64,000 nt of DNA from Meandrina meandrites (GCA_963693305.1 OY855912.1:10000001-10064000); one strand, 5' to 3'. Shown: positions 11,521 through 22,689, counted from the first letter of the stretch. Program-made: numbers and translations. The notes: generated from the sequence alone by a model not told the origin.

Positions 11521-11960
11521 GTAAGCCAGTAACAATGCTTTTATTAGTCTCAATTTAATTATAAATTTCTTCCTTACTTGGAACAGTTTATGAAGAGCAA
11601 TTTCAGCATACGAATTTTCTCTCGGTATCCCATGCAGTCTGAAGCGTCTGATATCGTCCGGTCGGCCCGTTAAATAAGTTTGAATCTTTTTTCTCAATAT
11701 AAAGCACGACAGAAGCTTTGAAAATTAACTCAGTTATACGTCTTTCTTTGCATTAGAACTATCCAAAATATTCTTGTTCTACTGAGATCGAGGAAAGGGG
11801 TTATGAATTGTCAGACTGGATTGCCGGTAGTGTCATATACGAGTGTCAGGCGACAGGAATTTGGCAAAATTTCGCTGTGACCACTTAATATTTCATTAGT
11901 TTAATTCGTCGCAAATCGACACATTCTATGTTGTCAACACGGACTTTTTTAATTCCTTAG

Positions 11961-12335
11961 ATGGCTTCCAATATTTGTCAACGGCTACTCAAAAAAGCAT
12001 GGAAGTCTTACGCCACTGATCTTCATGAAGCACCACAAGTTGAAGGAATTTATACCATAGGCCTCTTGCAACAAGATGGAACTGTTCAGTACATCTACGT
12101 TGGGCACTCCAATAACATACAAAGGCGACTACAGGAGCACAAGTACCAAACCTTGGCGATTGATATGGTTGTGAAACAGCAATTCGCTCTAAATAACGGG
12201 CAAAACCTAGTATTCAAATGGGTGGAGGAAAAAAATGGCCAATGTGTAGAGAGCGAATACCTAAGCTGTATGTCTAGCAAAATCGGTTATTGGCCCCCGT
12301 ATAACATGAAACATGGAAACACATGTAAAACTTAA
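11961..12335 (+). CDS. GIY-YIG nuclease-like protein, copy 2 (124 aa)
   Basis: A full-length member of the array family with an intact GIY-YIG core: G29-I30-Y31, Y46-V47-G48, an R-R pair in IQRRLQEH with H60, E97/E99 in VESEYLSCM and N115 in PPYN. The N-terminal NICQRLLKKAW helix and the C-terminal GYWPPYN block match the paralogues. The start follows directly after the acceptor AATTCCTTAG. A polyadenylation signal lies at 12419. The 3' flank is homologous to 4545-4840 and 7740-8070. It is predicted to be catalytically competent, with unknown substrate. It could be a domesticated derivative of a homing or retroelement endonuclease, or an old animal nuclease family. The sequence alone does not decide. 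Confidence 0.9.
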   Translation: MASNICQRLLKKAWKSYATDLHEAPQVEGIYTIGLLQQDGTVQYIYVGHSNNIQRRLQEHKYQTLAIDMVVKQQFALNNGQNLVFKWVEEKNGQCVESEYLSCMSSKIGYWPPYNMKHGNTCKT

Positions 12336-13112
12336 AAGTATTATGAAAACCAAGTGTGCAGTCTGTATGCTTTCCACTGTTTGTTACTGTTCTTGATTAC
12401 AAGCCTAGTCTGAGACTTAATAAACTTGTAACGTTTGTTTATGACAGCTGACTTGTCTTCATTTAGTCTTACGGCCGCGTGAATTTTGCCAGACAATCTT
12501 TGTATATTACAAAATTAGTTCATCTGTATTTTGCTTGCTTCCACAGATAGTCATACTTAGGCTATAGCTAGTAGCGTAATTTCTATTCTGTAGATATAAA
12601 TTTTTGTAGGGGTCTTGTAGTGGGCCTACTAAATAGCAAATCATATCTGATCTATTGCTTCACCTTGTGAGATTAATTTTTCTTGTAAGAATTTCTCCAA
12701 GGAGTTTTCTGACCCTCGGTAATAATTCTACAATGGTTCGCCGTCAGTCCTTAATCCTTTCTGGTTTTCCAGCGAAGCCAACCGTTTGCCGATCTAACTG
12801 CAACCACGAAACTCAATGTCGTACAACCTGATCACAGGTATCCGAGGGGCAATTCGCAACTCGCATCCGAATGAGATGAAAATGCAATCATGTAAAAGCT
12901 TGTTAACTCATGCTAATCCTTCTTACATCCTTCTTGATCCTAAACAAAAGCCGTCTCCCACTTATGGAAACGAAACTACAGGTGCTATGTTACTCACTGG
13001 TGAATATATGAAATTTTAAAAATCAGTTTTTAAACAAACAATACAAAAAAATTAAGTTGTCGTTATACTGAGTTCGACTCAACACGAAAATCAAAATGAA
13101 TGCATTTAACGT

Positions 13113-13153
13113 TTCTAAGAAATTAAAGCAATCACTGTAACCATTTCCTAGAA
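13113..13153. promoter_or_regulatory. Paired STAT-type palindromes, unit 3
   Basis: TTCTAAGAA (13113-13121) and TTCCTAGAA (13145-13153) are identical in sequence and spacing to unit 1, and lie about 245-285 bp upstream of the TATA box at 13396. Confidence 0.5.
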
Positions 13154-13364
13154 AAACAGGAAGAACATGGCATTCTGCCAGAATCCATCAGGCATGAAAG
13201 CAATATATTCTACGTTACTTTTTTTTTCTCAAAAAAGAGTGTCAAACAAACCATTTCACTTCATCGGCATTTCCTAAATCTGTCAATCACAGGTAGAACA
13301 AAGCGCCCTGCTGTTGCCAATAAAATTCGAGATCATGTAACATAAGATGTTTAAGATGTTTCTT

Positions 13365-13465
13365 ATTGGTCAGAAGTTGAATAGACCTTGTGACGTATAA
13401 ATAGAATAATATTTGTAGAAACACACTTAGGAGCAGTTCAACACATCCAATTCCTTTGAACGCAG
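13365..13465 (+). promoter_or_regulatory. Promoter and exon 1 of unit 3
   Basis: ATTGG (13365-13369), TGACGTAT (13391-13398) and TATAAATA (13396-13403) repeat the unit 1 promoter. The leader exon ends at 13465 before GTAAGT. The downstream coding exon in this unit is the 89-aa frame at 17036, not a GIY-YIG gene. Confidence 0.6.
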
Positions 13466-13744
13466 GTAAGTTTCTTTGATGCTTTACACTATAACAGCTA
13501 ATTCATTTGGGCGGGAAGATTGTATAAATTTACTTGTAAAAGGGCAACTGGAAAACGACAAAATCATGTTGTTACTTGGCTCTGTATTGTAGATCGAACT
13601 TTTTACGTCTTGATATCAATTTTAGAAACAGTTCAACTCGTAAAGTTGAAATGAGTGAGTTAATTTGGGCGGGAATATTCAATGATGAGACTATAAGCCG
13701 CGTTATATTCATCGTCAATGCAATTTCAAATTGCATTGTCAAAA

Positions 13745-14045
13745 CGTCGCTTAAGTTTTTTATGCTTGTAAAGACGCGAAACATTGCTTTGAAGATGAAA
13801 CCTCACTTAACTTATTAATACTTGTAAAGACGCCAACCAGCGCATTGAACATGAAACCTATTGATACTTGAAAAGACGCGAACCAACGCTTTGAACATGT
13901 TCTTATTATTCATATACTTTTGAAGACCCGAACTAACGCTTTGAACATGAAACCTCGCTTAATTAACTTATTATTCATACTTTTGAAGACCCGAACCCAC
14001 GCTTTGAACATGAAAACCCGGCTAACTTTTTATTAATGCTTGCGT
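13745..14045. repeat. Minisatellite, about 60-bp units
   Basis: About five imperfect units contain GAAGACCCGAACCAACGC-like and TTTGAACATGAAACCTCGC-like blocks with TTAACTTATTAAT spacers. It lies in the leader intron of unit 3. No coding role is seen. Confidence 0.65.
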
Positions 14046-14429
14046 TTCAAGCAACAACTAATCAAACATTGCCGGTCTACCTTTAATGAGAGTAACAATA
14101 TTGTCCCTATACCGAGCAACCCACGGTAGCCACTTGCACCGGAGAAATCTTCCAGAGCCACCTCTCCTGGAGAAAATTTGTCTTTAGCTCAGTCCTTCCG
14201 ATTATTTGAATTTCCCGCTCATATGTTAATCGGAAACTTCAAAAGCTCCCCAGGGCATTTTGAAGCTCTTAATTGCCGCCACTGTCCAAACCTTAGAAAC
14301 CTGACCACATTAGGCCAAAATCATCACTGAACTAATCACCTGGTAGGCCGCTTTTCTTCATACTGATACTGATATTTCTTTTAAGTTAAAAATAAAGTGA
14401 AGTCAACTAGCTAGAGTATATTATTACCG

Positions 14430-15135
14430 AGCAAGCTTGAAGGAAGTAAGCAATGGTTAATCTTATGATATCGATTTTAGAAACAATCCAAGACCCAAAA
14501 CTTCGAATAAGTTCTGTAGCCTTTAAAATGAATCAGTTAGTCTGAACGGGAATATTATTTTAATCTTTAATGATCAGACGATGAGGCCATAGGCCACGTT
14601 ATATTACATCGTGAATACATTTTAAAACAAATTGGAGTGCACTAGCTAAAGTACATTCGAACAAGCGTAAAATAAGCATTTGCGTGCGATCGGCAACAAT
14701 GCCAATAGCTAGCGGTTTATTTAACTAGCACGGTGCAACAAGATGCAGCACTGAGCCATAGTGGGTAGCTTGATATCCGTGCTAAAATGTAGTCAAATAG
14801 GAATGCCACACACAACGAGCGTCCAGTTTTAAGATACAAAATACAGATCTAACTATGGAGCTGACCATGTTACGAGAGCCGCACATGCAGTTGCTTTCAA
14901 TTGATAAATTGTTTATTTACCGCTAAAAGCCAGTAAGACACTACCTCTCTGGAACCTCTATTTTCATTCGCCCGCTGTAAACACTACCTCTATTGTTATT
15001 CAGGGCTAGGGGCATTGTTATGACCTGTTATCTATTGTTTTAAGAGCCAATGAAGTAACTCGTTCCGAGAGGTAGTGGGCAACCGCCAAAAGCACAAGCA
15101 GAGACATGAGGTCTATCTAAACGTGTCGTACAATG
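14430..15135. repeat. Internal duplicate of the unit 1 intron
   Basis: It matches 6040-6610 in order, including the AATCAGTTAGTCTG, ACATCGTGAATACATTTT, GCGATCGGCAACAATGCCAATAGCTA and CTAACTATGGAGCTGACCATG blocks. An extra segment at 14939-15077 is absent from unit 1 and is bounded by CACTACCTCTC and GAGAGGTAGTG inverted repeats, so it is probably an inserted MITE. Confidence 0.65.
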
Positions 15136-15147
15136 AGTTGCCTGATC

Positions 15148-15342
15148 CTTCTTTTTTTGGTTTAGAAAAAACATTTATTGAATACATGTTACTTAAGTTA
15201 CAAAACATAACTACAGTTTCAGAATAAGGAAAAATACCATACACACACATGTCTATGATACATTCCAAAGAAATTAAGGAAAAAAATACAACACTTACAT
15301 GATTAATTAAATAAATTCTAATAAATTTTTGTTTATCTTCTT
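15148..15342 (-). mobile_element. Retroposed 3' end with 12-bp target duplication
   Basis: The insert is flanked by AGTTGCCTGATC at 15136-15147 and 15343-15354, while the homologous unit 1 site near 6603 has only one copy. On the minus strand the insert ends with AATAAATG followed by a short A-rich tail, as in a polyadenylated RNA copied by LINE machinery. The source transcript is not identified. Confidence 0.7.
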
Positions 15343-15585
15343 AGTTGCCTGATCTTCAAATCGGGCAAAATAATTAGGAATCTAAATAGATTAGTCTTTT
15401 TACAATGTTCTCCTTGGTGAATTTGTGTTTTCTGATGAGGGTTTGCAGCCCATATTCTTTCGTCTGCAATACGTACGCATCGATTATAACTTTAATAGCA
15501 TCATGTTATCTCTTCTTTTCTTATGTTTTGTTGACAGTTTTTGCAAAATGTTCAAAGCCTAAACCTTCGTTTTCCTCAGCCGAAA

Positions 15586-15609
15586 TGAGTCAGTTAATTT
15601 GGGCGGGAA
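15586..15609. promoter_or_regulatory. AP-1 plus E2F/GC-like module, unit 3
   Basis: TGAGTCA (15586-15592) is followed by TTTGGGCGGGAA (15598-15609), the same arrangement and spacing as 7027-7050. Confidence 0.4.
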
Positions 15610-15872
15610 TATTCGAATTCGTGATGATGAGACCATGAGAAGAGTTATGAGTTAAAATTGCACGATCTTCATGTCGACCAGGGAAAGTCGTTAGGAATTT
15701 GACACTGACATGTAGATGAGATTTTCTAGATGTGCAGTACGTTGACAGTTAGCAGTTAACCCATTCGTCTTCTTGTATAATCACCATACACATTGAGTAT
15801 ATGACTTTTATAAAATCATGTAATCTCTTCCTTTCCCAACTGTTTATTTTTTTTCAATATTTTTTTCAAAAG

Positions 15873-15941
15873 GAAAAGTAGTGACATTCATAGTATCAAA
15901 CCAGGTCTAGGAAGAGGTAGTCAGTTTTCCTTCTTAGCGAG
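15873..15941 (+). other. Leader exon a of unit 3
   Basis: The acceptor TTTTTTCAAAAG ends at 15872 and the donor GCGAG|GTAAGTCAG follows 15941, giving a 69-nt exon homologous to that at 7127-7201. Confidence 0.5.
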
Positions 15942-16287
15942 GTAAGTCAGTGGTAATGCATTTGTCATTCTTCAACTACAGAACATGTTATAGTTGGTAT
16001 CTTGTGCTGTCTTTCAATCGATCTAAGCTCATTACATGTCAGTGGTAACTTAACATTCACGAGTATTGCATTTTATTTGTACGTTTATTCCATTCTTGGT
16101 CATTCTTTACTTGATTTTCTTAATCACTTGACAAGAACCATCGAAAAATCAATAAGATGATAATTTTCTAGACATGCAGCAGCTTTTGTCTATAACAACT
16201 CTACACCTCAAGTATATAACTTTTAATATAATCATATTGTCTCTTCCTTTTCCTAACTGTTTGGCTGGTTCAACCTTTCCTCCCCAG

Positions 16288-16363
16288 GAAAAATTTAAGA
16301 GCTTCAGTGACAATCACAATATCAACAGGTTGTAGGTTGCCGACCGTTTCCCTACTTAGCGAG
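16288..16363 (+). other. Leader exon b of unit 3
   Basis: The acceptor CCTTTCCTCCCCAG ends at 16287 and the donor GCGAG|GTAAGTCAG follows 16363, giving a 76-nt exon. It is a second homologous copy within the same unit, either alternative or consecutive. Confidence 0.5.
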
Positions 16364-17035
16364 GTAAGTCAGTAGTGATGCATGCATTCCTTATTCTCAA
16401 TTTTTCCAGTTACTTACAACACTCTTACTACAAAATCATGTTGGTACCTGGTTCGTTGATGTGGATTGATCTTATTATGTCCTATTTCCTCGAAATTTGC
16501 GTTTCTCAGTGACATGTAATAGTTTGTATGAACTTCTTGCCTAAAACACTGAAACATACAAATCGACGCGGGTATAACTTTGAACAAAAAAGATGCAGCG
16601 CATTTCATGTCAGTCCGGCGTATTAAGACAAAAATTAATAAAAAAAATCCTAATTTGGGTAAAACAAAATGTTATTGTGTGGATACTCCATCTTCCGGCT
16701 TCTCAAGACATTCATCCACGTGACATATTACTGTAGGGGATACCTTATCCCGACTGTTACTTGTAAACTTTCTTAATTAAGGGAATTTATTTTTCTCGGG
16801 AAGACTTGTGTCGAATTGTTGTTATGCATTTTAATCCAAGACGGAGTAAGTGGTATTCTTGATTTTTGAAATGGATATATGTGCGAGTGTTGACAAAAAC
16901 TAAGAAACTAGCTAGTGTGTCTGGCAAAACCAACCCGTACCGATTTAATTAAAGTCTTCATTTTTTTTTATTTGTGAGAAAAGAATGTTGATGTGAACTT
17001 TGAAATCTTTATTTTAGCGAATTGGGTGACGAAAT

Positions 17036-17305
17036 ATGTCTTCTATCGACGAGTTAATAACACTTGTGAGGAACGCCGATGCCGACTTGTCTGCCGGGAT
17101 GGATCAACTTCCACCAGATTCATTGAAATATAAGCGGATAGAGCAACGTCTAGAAAAAGGCAAATCCATCCTGGAAACGTTGTTACTTGCGAAACATTCT
17201 GGAGGTGCAACCCCAGAGTTTCTATTCTGTTATAAGAATTTATTGAATTTACATGAAAAAATGTGTAAAACTATCAAAGAAGCACCAATTCACACATACA
17301 AGTAA
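17036..17305 (+). CDS. Unknown 89-aa helical protein in array unit 3
   Basis: No family recognised. The frame starts with MSSIDELITLVRN and is rich in Leu, Lys and Glu, with long stretches expected to be alpha-helical and no signal peptide or membrane segment. A splice acceptor (ATCTTTATTTTAG) ends at 17017, and the ATG lies 18 nt into the exon, the same layout as the GIY-YIG coding exons. The upstream promoter (13365-13465) and leader exons (15873, 16288) are paralogous to those of GIY-YIG gene 1. This suggests the cassette was joined to a different coding exon. It could also be one exon of a longer gene, but a stop codon follows a plausible C terminus. Confidence 0.55.
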   Translation: MSSIDELITLVRNADADLSAGMDQLPPDSLKYKRIEQRLEKGKSILETLLLAKHSGGATPEFLFCYKNLLNLHEKMCKTIKEAPIHTYK

Positions 17306-17631
17306 AATATTCAGAATATTGTTGCGTAAGTCGGAGAGCGGTTACCAGGACTCGGTGCACGTCGCACATTGTAAAGATAGGAGTTTGTCCATTTTTAATA
17401 AGTCGGGCGCTAGACTAGTAAAGGCGACATAGATTCCGCCGTGTAATTTTAAGGGTTTTGACGATACTGTAATGCTGTTTGCACTTCATATTGTAACGAG
17501 GAGATTGCTGAGTTCCTGTGTGACCTGTAAAGAGTTTCCCCTCACAACTGAACCCACGTCCGTGCTCACAATAGTACAAAACACATTTTTCTCCCTTGCA
17601 TTTCCGCTAATCGTAAAAACGCAGACACAGT

Positions 17632-18221
17632 GGGCCGATCATTTAAACGAAGCCTAAGTTACACGTGCTTTAAGGCTAAATCGAGGTTTAGACGACGACT
17701 ACATAAACAATCGCTTACCAGAATCGCCTTATTTGAGCAGGAGGTCAGGAAGACCACGTTTAGACGACGTCTGACAAGTGTTAGCTATTGTTTTAAGAGC
17801 ATGCATGCGTGTTACTCCCAAAGGAAAATTGTTGTCTTGCTGTTGTTTTCCTTTGATAAAAGGACTGTATGGTTACATAACATAGTACAGAGCTGTGCGG
17901 AAATATTTCAATAAACTTCACTTGCGCTTATAAAGGAAATGAAATGAGGATTCAAACATCACTTAAACCAGCTCAGAGGTTTAGGAAGCACATGAAAATA
18001 CAAAAACAAAATCGGCAACGGGCTAGAATTAGTAAAAATAAACTGTTTAGACCTACTCAGGAGCAGGTCTAACTTGCTATTGTTTGTTAGTGCACGGTTA
18101 AACTTCGTCTAGACGCAGCTTACGATAAACGTTGTTTAACTAATTGGAATCGCAGGCTAAATCCCGATTTAGTCCACGACTTTTTTAGGCGCGGTCTCAA
18201 CTTCGTTTAAATAATCAGCCC
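17632..18221. mobile_element. Fold-back element about 590 bp
   Basis: GGGCCGATCATTTAAACGAAG (split: GGGCCGATCA then TTTAAACGAAG) at the left pairs with CTTCGTTTAAA then TAATCAGCCC at the right, with two mismatches over 21 bp. The interior is also rich in TTTAGACGACG-type inverted pieces. It lies just downstream of the 89-aa gene and does not encode a recognisable transposase. Confidence 0.5.
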
Positions 18222-19190
18222 TGTACAGTCTTTGTAAGTAGCATAAATATTGCTGGGCGCTGGTCACTTGGACTTCAGCACACGACCCAATTTGTAAACT
18301 TAGGCTTTTTTGTACAGAAAAAATAAATACAAACTTGTTTCTTAACTGATTTACCGTTGCGTTGCCTGACCTCATTTCCATCAACTCAAATTGACCAATC
18401 AGAAAAACGGATTTCGCACGCGTGACGTCATTTGCATACCCGTCAATCAAACAGCTCATTATATATGCACGATTTAAACGGGCCAATCAGAGCCCGATGT
18501 GTTTCAATAATTAAAAAATAAGCCAATCAGAAGCCAGCATTTCTTGCATTCAAAAGTTGTCAAAACCGAGAAGCATATTGTACTAATCTGGACGGGCAGA
18601 TTCATCGATCACCATACCTTTTCATGATCGGCATTACTAAGTTTATTATATTTAGGCGTCTTGAACAGCTTAAAAACAAAGTTACACGTTCTCGCCAAGA
18701 AGTCCAAGCTCACGATTAATTAGTCATGAAGCGAGTTTTGTTACTGACAAAAGCAGATTAGAGTGAGTTTTTCACTTGCCTTTTTTGGCCGTCCTCGGAG
18801 ACCCAGGGGCTGTTAGTCAGGGCAAAACGAAGTAGACCGGGTCGAAATCGTAGCAACGAAAGTTTGCAAGAAAAGATGAAAGAGTCCCTGGGAAACGAGT
18901 CTCTCCAGACCATACGATCGGAAGTATCGTAATCAGCAGTGGCTTGTTCTTACCGCGGTCGTTCGGCATGCATACTCGTCGGCCTGGCTCGTGCAGGACA
19001 AAAATGCACGCAGTGCGGAATATGACCAAATATCCGAAAGGAAAAAAAAATTGAAATGGGAGATTGCTGTGAGTTTGTAGGTCTCAATTCTCTGAGCTTC
19101 TTATTTTTTTTATGTGGGTTTAAAGTATCGAAAGTAATGGCTTGTACGTTTCATTTTAGCTCTTGGCTTTTTATCATGTCACAAATGAAC
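18222..19190. other. Intergenic with dispersed repeat (about 18780-19010)
   Basis: 18780-19010 resembles a repeat common in coral DNA, beginning CCGTCCTCGGAGACCCAGGGGC. Minus-strand frames through it are not supported as a gene. Two copies of CCAATCAGA (18396, 18522 region) and a TGACGTCA at about 18423 may belong to an old promoter copy. Confidence 0.4.
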
Positions 19191-19432
19191 GTGCTAAGCC
19201 AGCACTTTTGGTTTCTGAGGGAAAAGTCCCACTTATGTGGCAAAAGGATTTTATACAAACAGCCTTAAGATATTGCATCATGAAACAAAAAAATACCCAA
19301 ATTAGCAGTTTATAAAGGGAAATATCCCACTACTTTGTTTATAGCTATAATTGAAGCTTTTAGAGGTAGGGAAATAACCATTTTCTGATCGTCCAATCAG
19401 ATTTTAAAATTTTGAAGAAGAGGTGTTTGTTA

Positions 19433-19544
19433 TTGGTCAGAAAGTCGGGTTAAACTCAAATAGGCGTGACGTCATGGGGTCTATATTAAGTCGGGGGACA
19501 GAAGCGCGAAATTCAAATCAGCGAGAAAACATTCTGTTCACAAG
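19433..19544 (+). promoter_or_regulatory. Type II array promoter with perfect CRE
   Basis: An inverted CCAAT box in TTATTGGTCAG, a perfect palindromic CRE TGACGTCA (19467-19474) and a TATATTAA box near 19483 precede a leader exon ending in CACAAG|GTGAGT at 19544. A second exon ends at 19731 before GTAAGTCAG. The nearest downstream coding exon is GIY-YIG copy 3 at 21798, but that gene also has a nearer promoter. Confidence 0.55.
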
Positions 19545-20875
19545 GTGAGTAAGTACTTTGATTCAACTTTCTTTATCCTTCGAATATTCAGCAGAACACC
19601 TTATGCTATCGACAGGACCAAATTATAATACGTTTTCAAGCCCGATATATGCAATCATTTCTCGCAAGCGGTCCATTACTGCAGTATATCCAGAGAGGTT
19701 TAGCCTGGTTGATCGTTCCCTTCTAAGCAAGGTAAGTCAGTCATTCGTTATTATTAATTTCTTATTCGTAACTTAGAACAGATTACTTTTACATGTAAAA
19801 TCGTGTTGGTACCTGGTCTTTGATGTAGATCAAGATCGAGTCGATCTTGGTGCGTTTTGATATCGGCCTAAACTTTCGTTCTCTGAGCAGCTGAAATTAG
19901 TCTGTTAATTTGGGCGGGAATGCAATTATTAGCCATTACATCGTTCATGTAATTTCTTACATTCGTCAAAGTGGGGTGGCGACAAAATCAATTTCAAGCG
20001 AACAAGCTCCTAATAAGCAATCGCGCGTGATCGTCTTCCGTGCAAAAATTTCAGTGGCTTAAATTAGCAAGGCAGCTAGAAGGTGAAGCAGTAGTGAGCC
20101 ACAATATAAAAGACAGCTTGATTTCCGTGATAAAATTTTGTCACTCAAGGCAATGAAAAATAAAACGTTGGACATAGCGAACGTCCAGTTTTTAGACACA
20201 ACTGGAACAAATCTAACTATGGAACTGACCATGTTACCAGAGCTAAAAGGCTTCTTTGATAAATTCTATCTACTAGCAACAGCACCAGTAAAGACGCTGA
20301 AAAGACACAAATCTATCCAGACATACAGGGTCTTATATTTGAGTCGAGGGGCTAATAAATCAAATTTTCTACTTGTTCTAAGATCAGTTTTCCTTGCAAT
20401 TTTTTGTATGAAGGAGTTTTGTTGACGATTCCTACAATGGTTCGCTCAGTCTTTAGTTTTATGGCAGGGTTTTAATAGCTCAGAGTCAAAATTTAAACCG
20501 CGCTAAAATCAACGGATGCCACTTATTGTTTACTGACAAAGCCAACCGTTTGTCGATCTCACCTCCATCCAAGAAATGTCAATGCAAGCTTTTAGCTTAA
20601 AACATTATTTTGAGGAGCGATTCACAACCCTCACTCAATTAAGAAATGTGAAAATTCAATCATGTAAACTCACATTTATCTTGATCCTGATCAATGCTTC
20701 CGCTACTCGTGTGAAAACGAAACAAGCTTGTTCGAATATAAATCACACTGCTTGGTATGTTATTCACTAATGTAGCTGAAATAAAAAATCTAGACAAACA
20801 GTGTACATGTTGGATCGTTATAGTATAATGCTGAGTTCGACTCAGTGAAAAGATCAATATGAATAAATTTAACAT

Positions 20876-20917
20876 TTCTAGGAAGTCAGGCATTGTGATC
20901 GTGACCATTTCCTAGAA
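20876..20917. promoter_or_regulatory. Paired STAT-type palindromes, unit 4
   Basis: TTCTAGGAA (20876-20884) and TTCCTAGAA (20909-20917) are near-palindromes of each other. They sit about 250-290 bp upstream of the promoter near 21165, as in units 1 and 3. Confidence 0.5.
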
Positions 20918-21116
20918 AGAACAGGGCATTGTGCCAGAATTAAGACGCAGGCATGAATGCAATGCAGTCTATGCTGCATTTTTTTTTTAATTAAAAAAAG
21001 TGGCAAACAAAATATTTGCTTCGTAGGCATTTCCTAAAGCTGTCAATCTCAGACACGATAAAGCTCACCTTTCTTAGCCAATGAATTTCGAGATAATGGA
21101 ATATCATTTGTTTCTT

Positions 21117-21240
21117 ATTGGTCAGAAGTATGGACATAATCATGTGGAGGTCTATGGAAAATGAAATCATATATACATGCATGTATGCAAAAAACAAACA
21201 CCTTAAAAAAGTTCAAACACATCCTAACCCTTAAGCTCAG
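21117..21240 (+). promoter_or_regulatory. Promoter and exon 1 of GIY-YIG gene 3
   Basis: ATTGG (21117-21121) and a TATATA stretch near 21170 are kept, but the CRE-like site of units 1 and 3 has been lost. The leader exon ends ...AAGCTCAG at 21240, and the donor is degenerate (GTATAA). Confidence 0.5.
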
Positions 21241-21797
21241 GTATAAAGCTTTTGTGCTTTACCCCATCCGTTTCTTTATTGGGCGGGAAAAGCCAATTTA
21301 CGGTAAAACGGCAACTGGAGAACTGTAAATGTTTGATGATGTTACCCGGAAGTACACAGGTTAAGCCTTCGTTCTTGGTAGAATGAGTCGATTTGGGCAG
21401 GAATAGTAAATGGTGAGGCTATACAGCCGTGTGAGATCACATTGTCAATGCAATTACAGCGGTTGAAAAAGCAGATGGGCCGCCAAAACCGCCAGTCACA
21501 GTCGAACTGACAAGGTCGTAATGAGAAATGTGCGCAGCTACCCTGGCTACAGTGGAAGATCGATCTAGTGATTGATTAGCAGGGCAACAAGGTCTTGTAG
21601 CCAAAAAGACAGCTTGATTTCCGTGGTAAAATGTTCATAAAATTAAATGTCATAAAATGTATTTTAAAACAAAACTTCTTTCATCGAAGATGAAAAAATT
21701 TGTAGTGGGCGAGTTAAGATGTTTGCTGAGCTACTATGGCCGTATTTCTCGATATTTATTTAATTTCCTTTTTTATACTTCTTTTTTCAGCCATAAT

Positions 21798-22148
21798 ATG
21801 GTGTCCACTATTTGCCAGCGTTTACTAAACAAAGTTTGGAGAGGTTACGATGTTGATAATATTCCACATGTTCAAGGTATTTACGTCATCGGCGTTACAG
21901 TGCCACGGGATGATCCAGAGGTTCTGTATGTCGGCCGCACTAATGATGTACACCGACGTTTGTTAGAACACAGACGACAAGATTTGGCCATTGACGAGTA
22001 CGTCCAACAGCAGTTTCAATTCAACAATGGAGAGGATTTACGTATAAAGTGGGTACATGAGGAAAACGACAACCACGTGGAGCGAGAATATCGCGAGTGT
22101 ATCGCAGATAAAGTTGGATACTGGCCGAGGTACAATATCCAGGATTAG
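21798..22148 (+). CDS. GIY-YIG nuclease-like protein, copy 3 (116 aa)
   Basis: G27-I28-Y29, Y44-V45-G46, the R53-R54 pair with H58, E95/E97 in VEREYRECI and N113 in PRYN give a complete GIY-YIG active-site set. The N-terminal NICQ motif is TICQ here. The acceptor CTTTTTTCAG ends at 21790 and the ATG follows seven bases later. The same frame stays open upstream to 21657, but paralogues and the acceptor argue for ATG 21798. It is about 74% identical to copy 4 by my hand alignment, in line with the segmental duplication that carries both. An AATAAA signal lies near 22590. Confidence 0.9.
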   Translation: MVSTICQRLLNKVWRGYDVDNIPHVQGIYVIGVTVPRDDPEVLYVGRTNDVHRRLLEHRRQDLAIDEYVQQQFQFNNGEDLRIKWVHEENDNHVEREYRECIADKVGYWPRYNIQD

Positions 22149-22689
22149 GCCAACAGAAGATACAGACTGGACATGTGACACTGAAAAATAGGCTTTATAA
22201 AAAAAGTGGCTAATAAGCAACAGAAAAGAAACCAAAGAACAAACAAAAGAACAACAAAGTTATTACTGACATATATTGCTTTAATTTCTGCGATATTGAG
22301 CATATCTATTTGATTTTCTTAACTGAAAATTAATTGTGGCTAAAGCAGTTAAGATTAATTTGTGTGTTGTTTTAAAAATATCATGACGTATTTGAGTATT
22401 ACTGATCGAGCTTTAGTTGAGATGTACTTCTAGTACCAAACTGAAACTAAGCATAAACATTTGTAGAAATTTGAACAATCAAATATAATAAAAAAAACTA
22501 TTCCTTAATCTTAAAAGAGAACGATCAAGCCAGTTAGATTGTGATGCATCAGTCAAGTCTTCATAGGTTTGTCATCTTTTTGCTTTTTAATAAATTTTCA
22601 TTTGTCACCCTGCTCGGTTGTTCCTTACCTTTTGAGTCTAGACCGTCGCTCCGTGCGGGAAACGTTGTTTGTTAGTTCTCAAATAGTTT

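Noticed and set aside
20138..20425. 95-codon plus-strand frame
   Set aside because: Homologous DNA at 6390-6610 and 14800-15130 carries stops in this frame, so it is repeated non-coding sequence of the array units.
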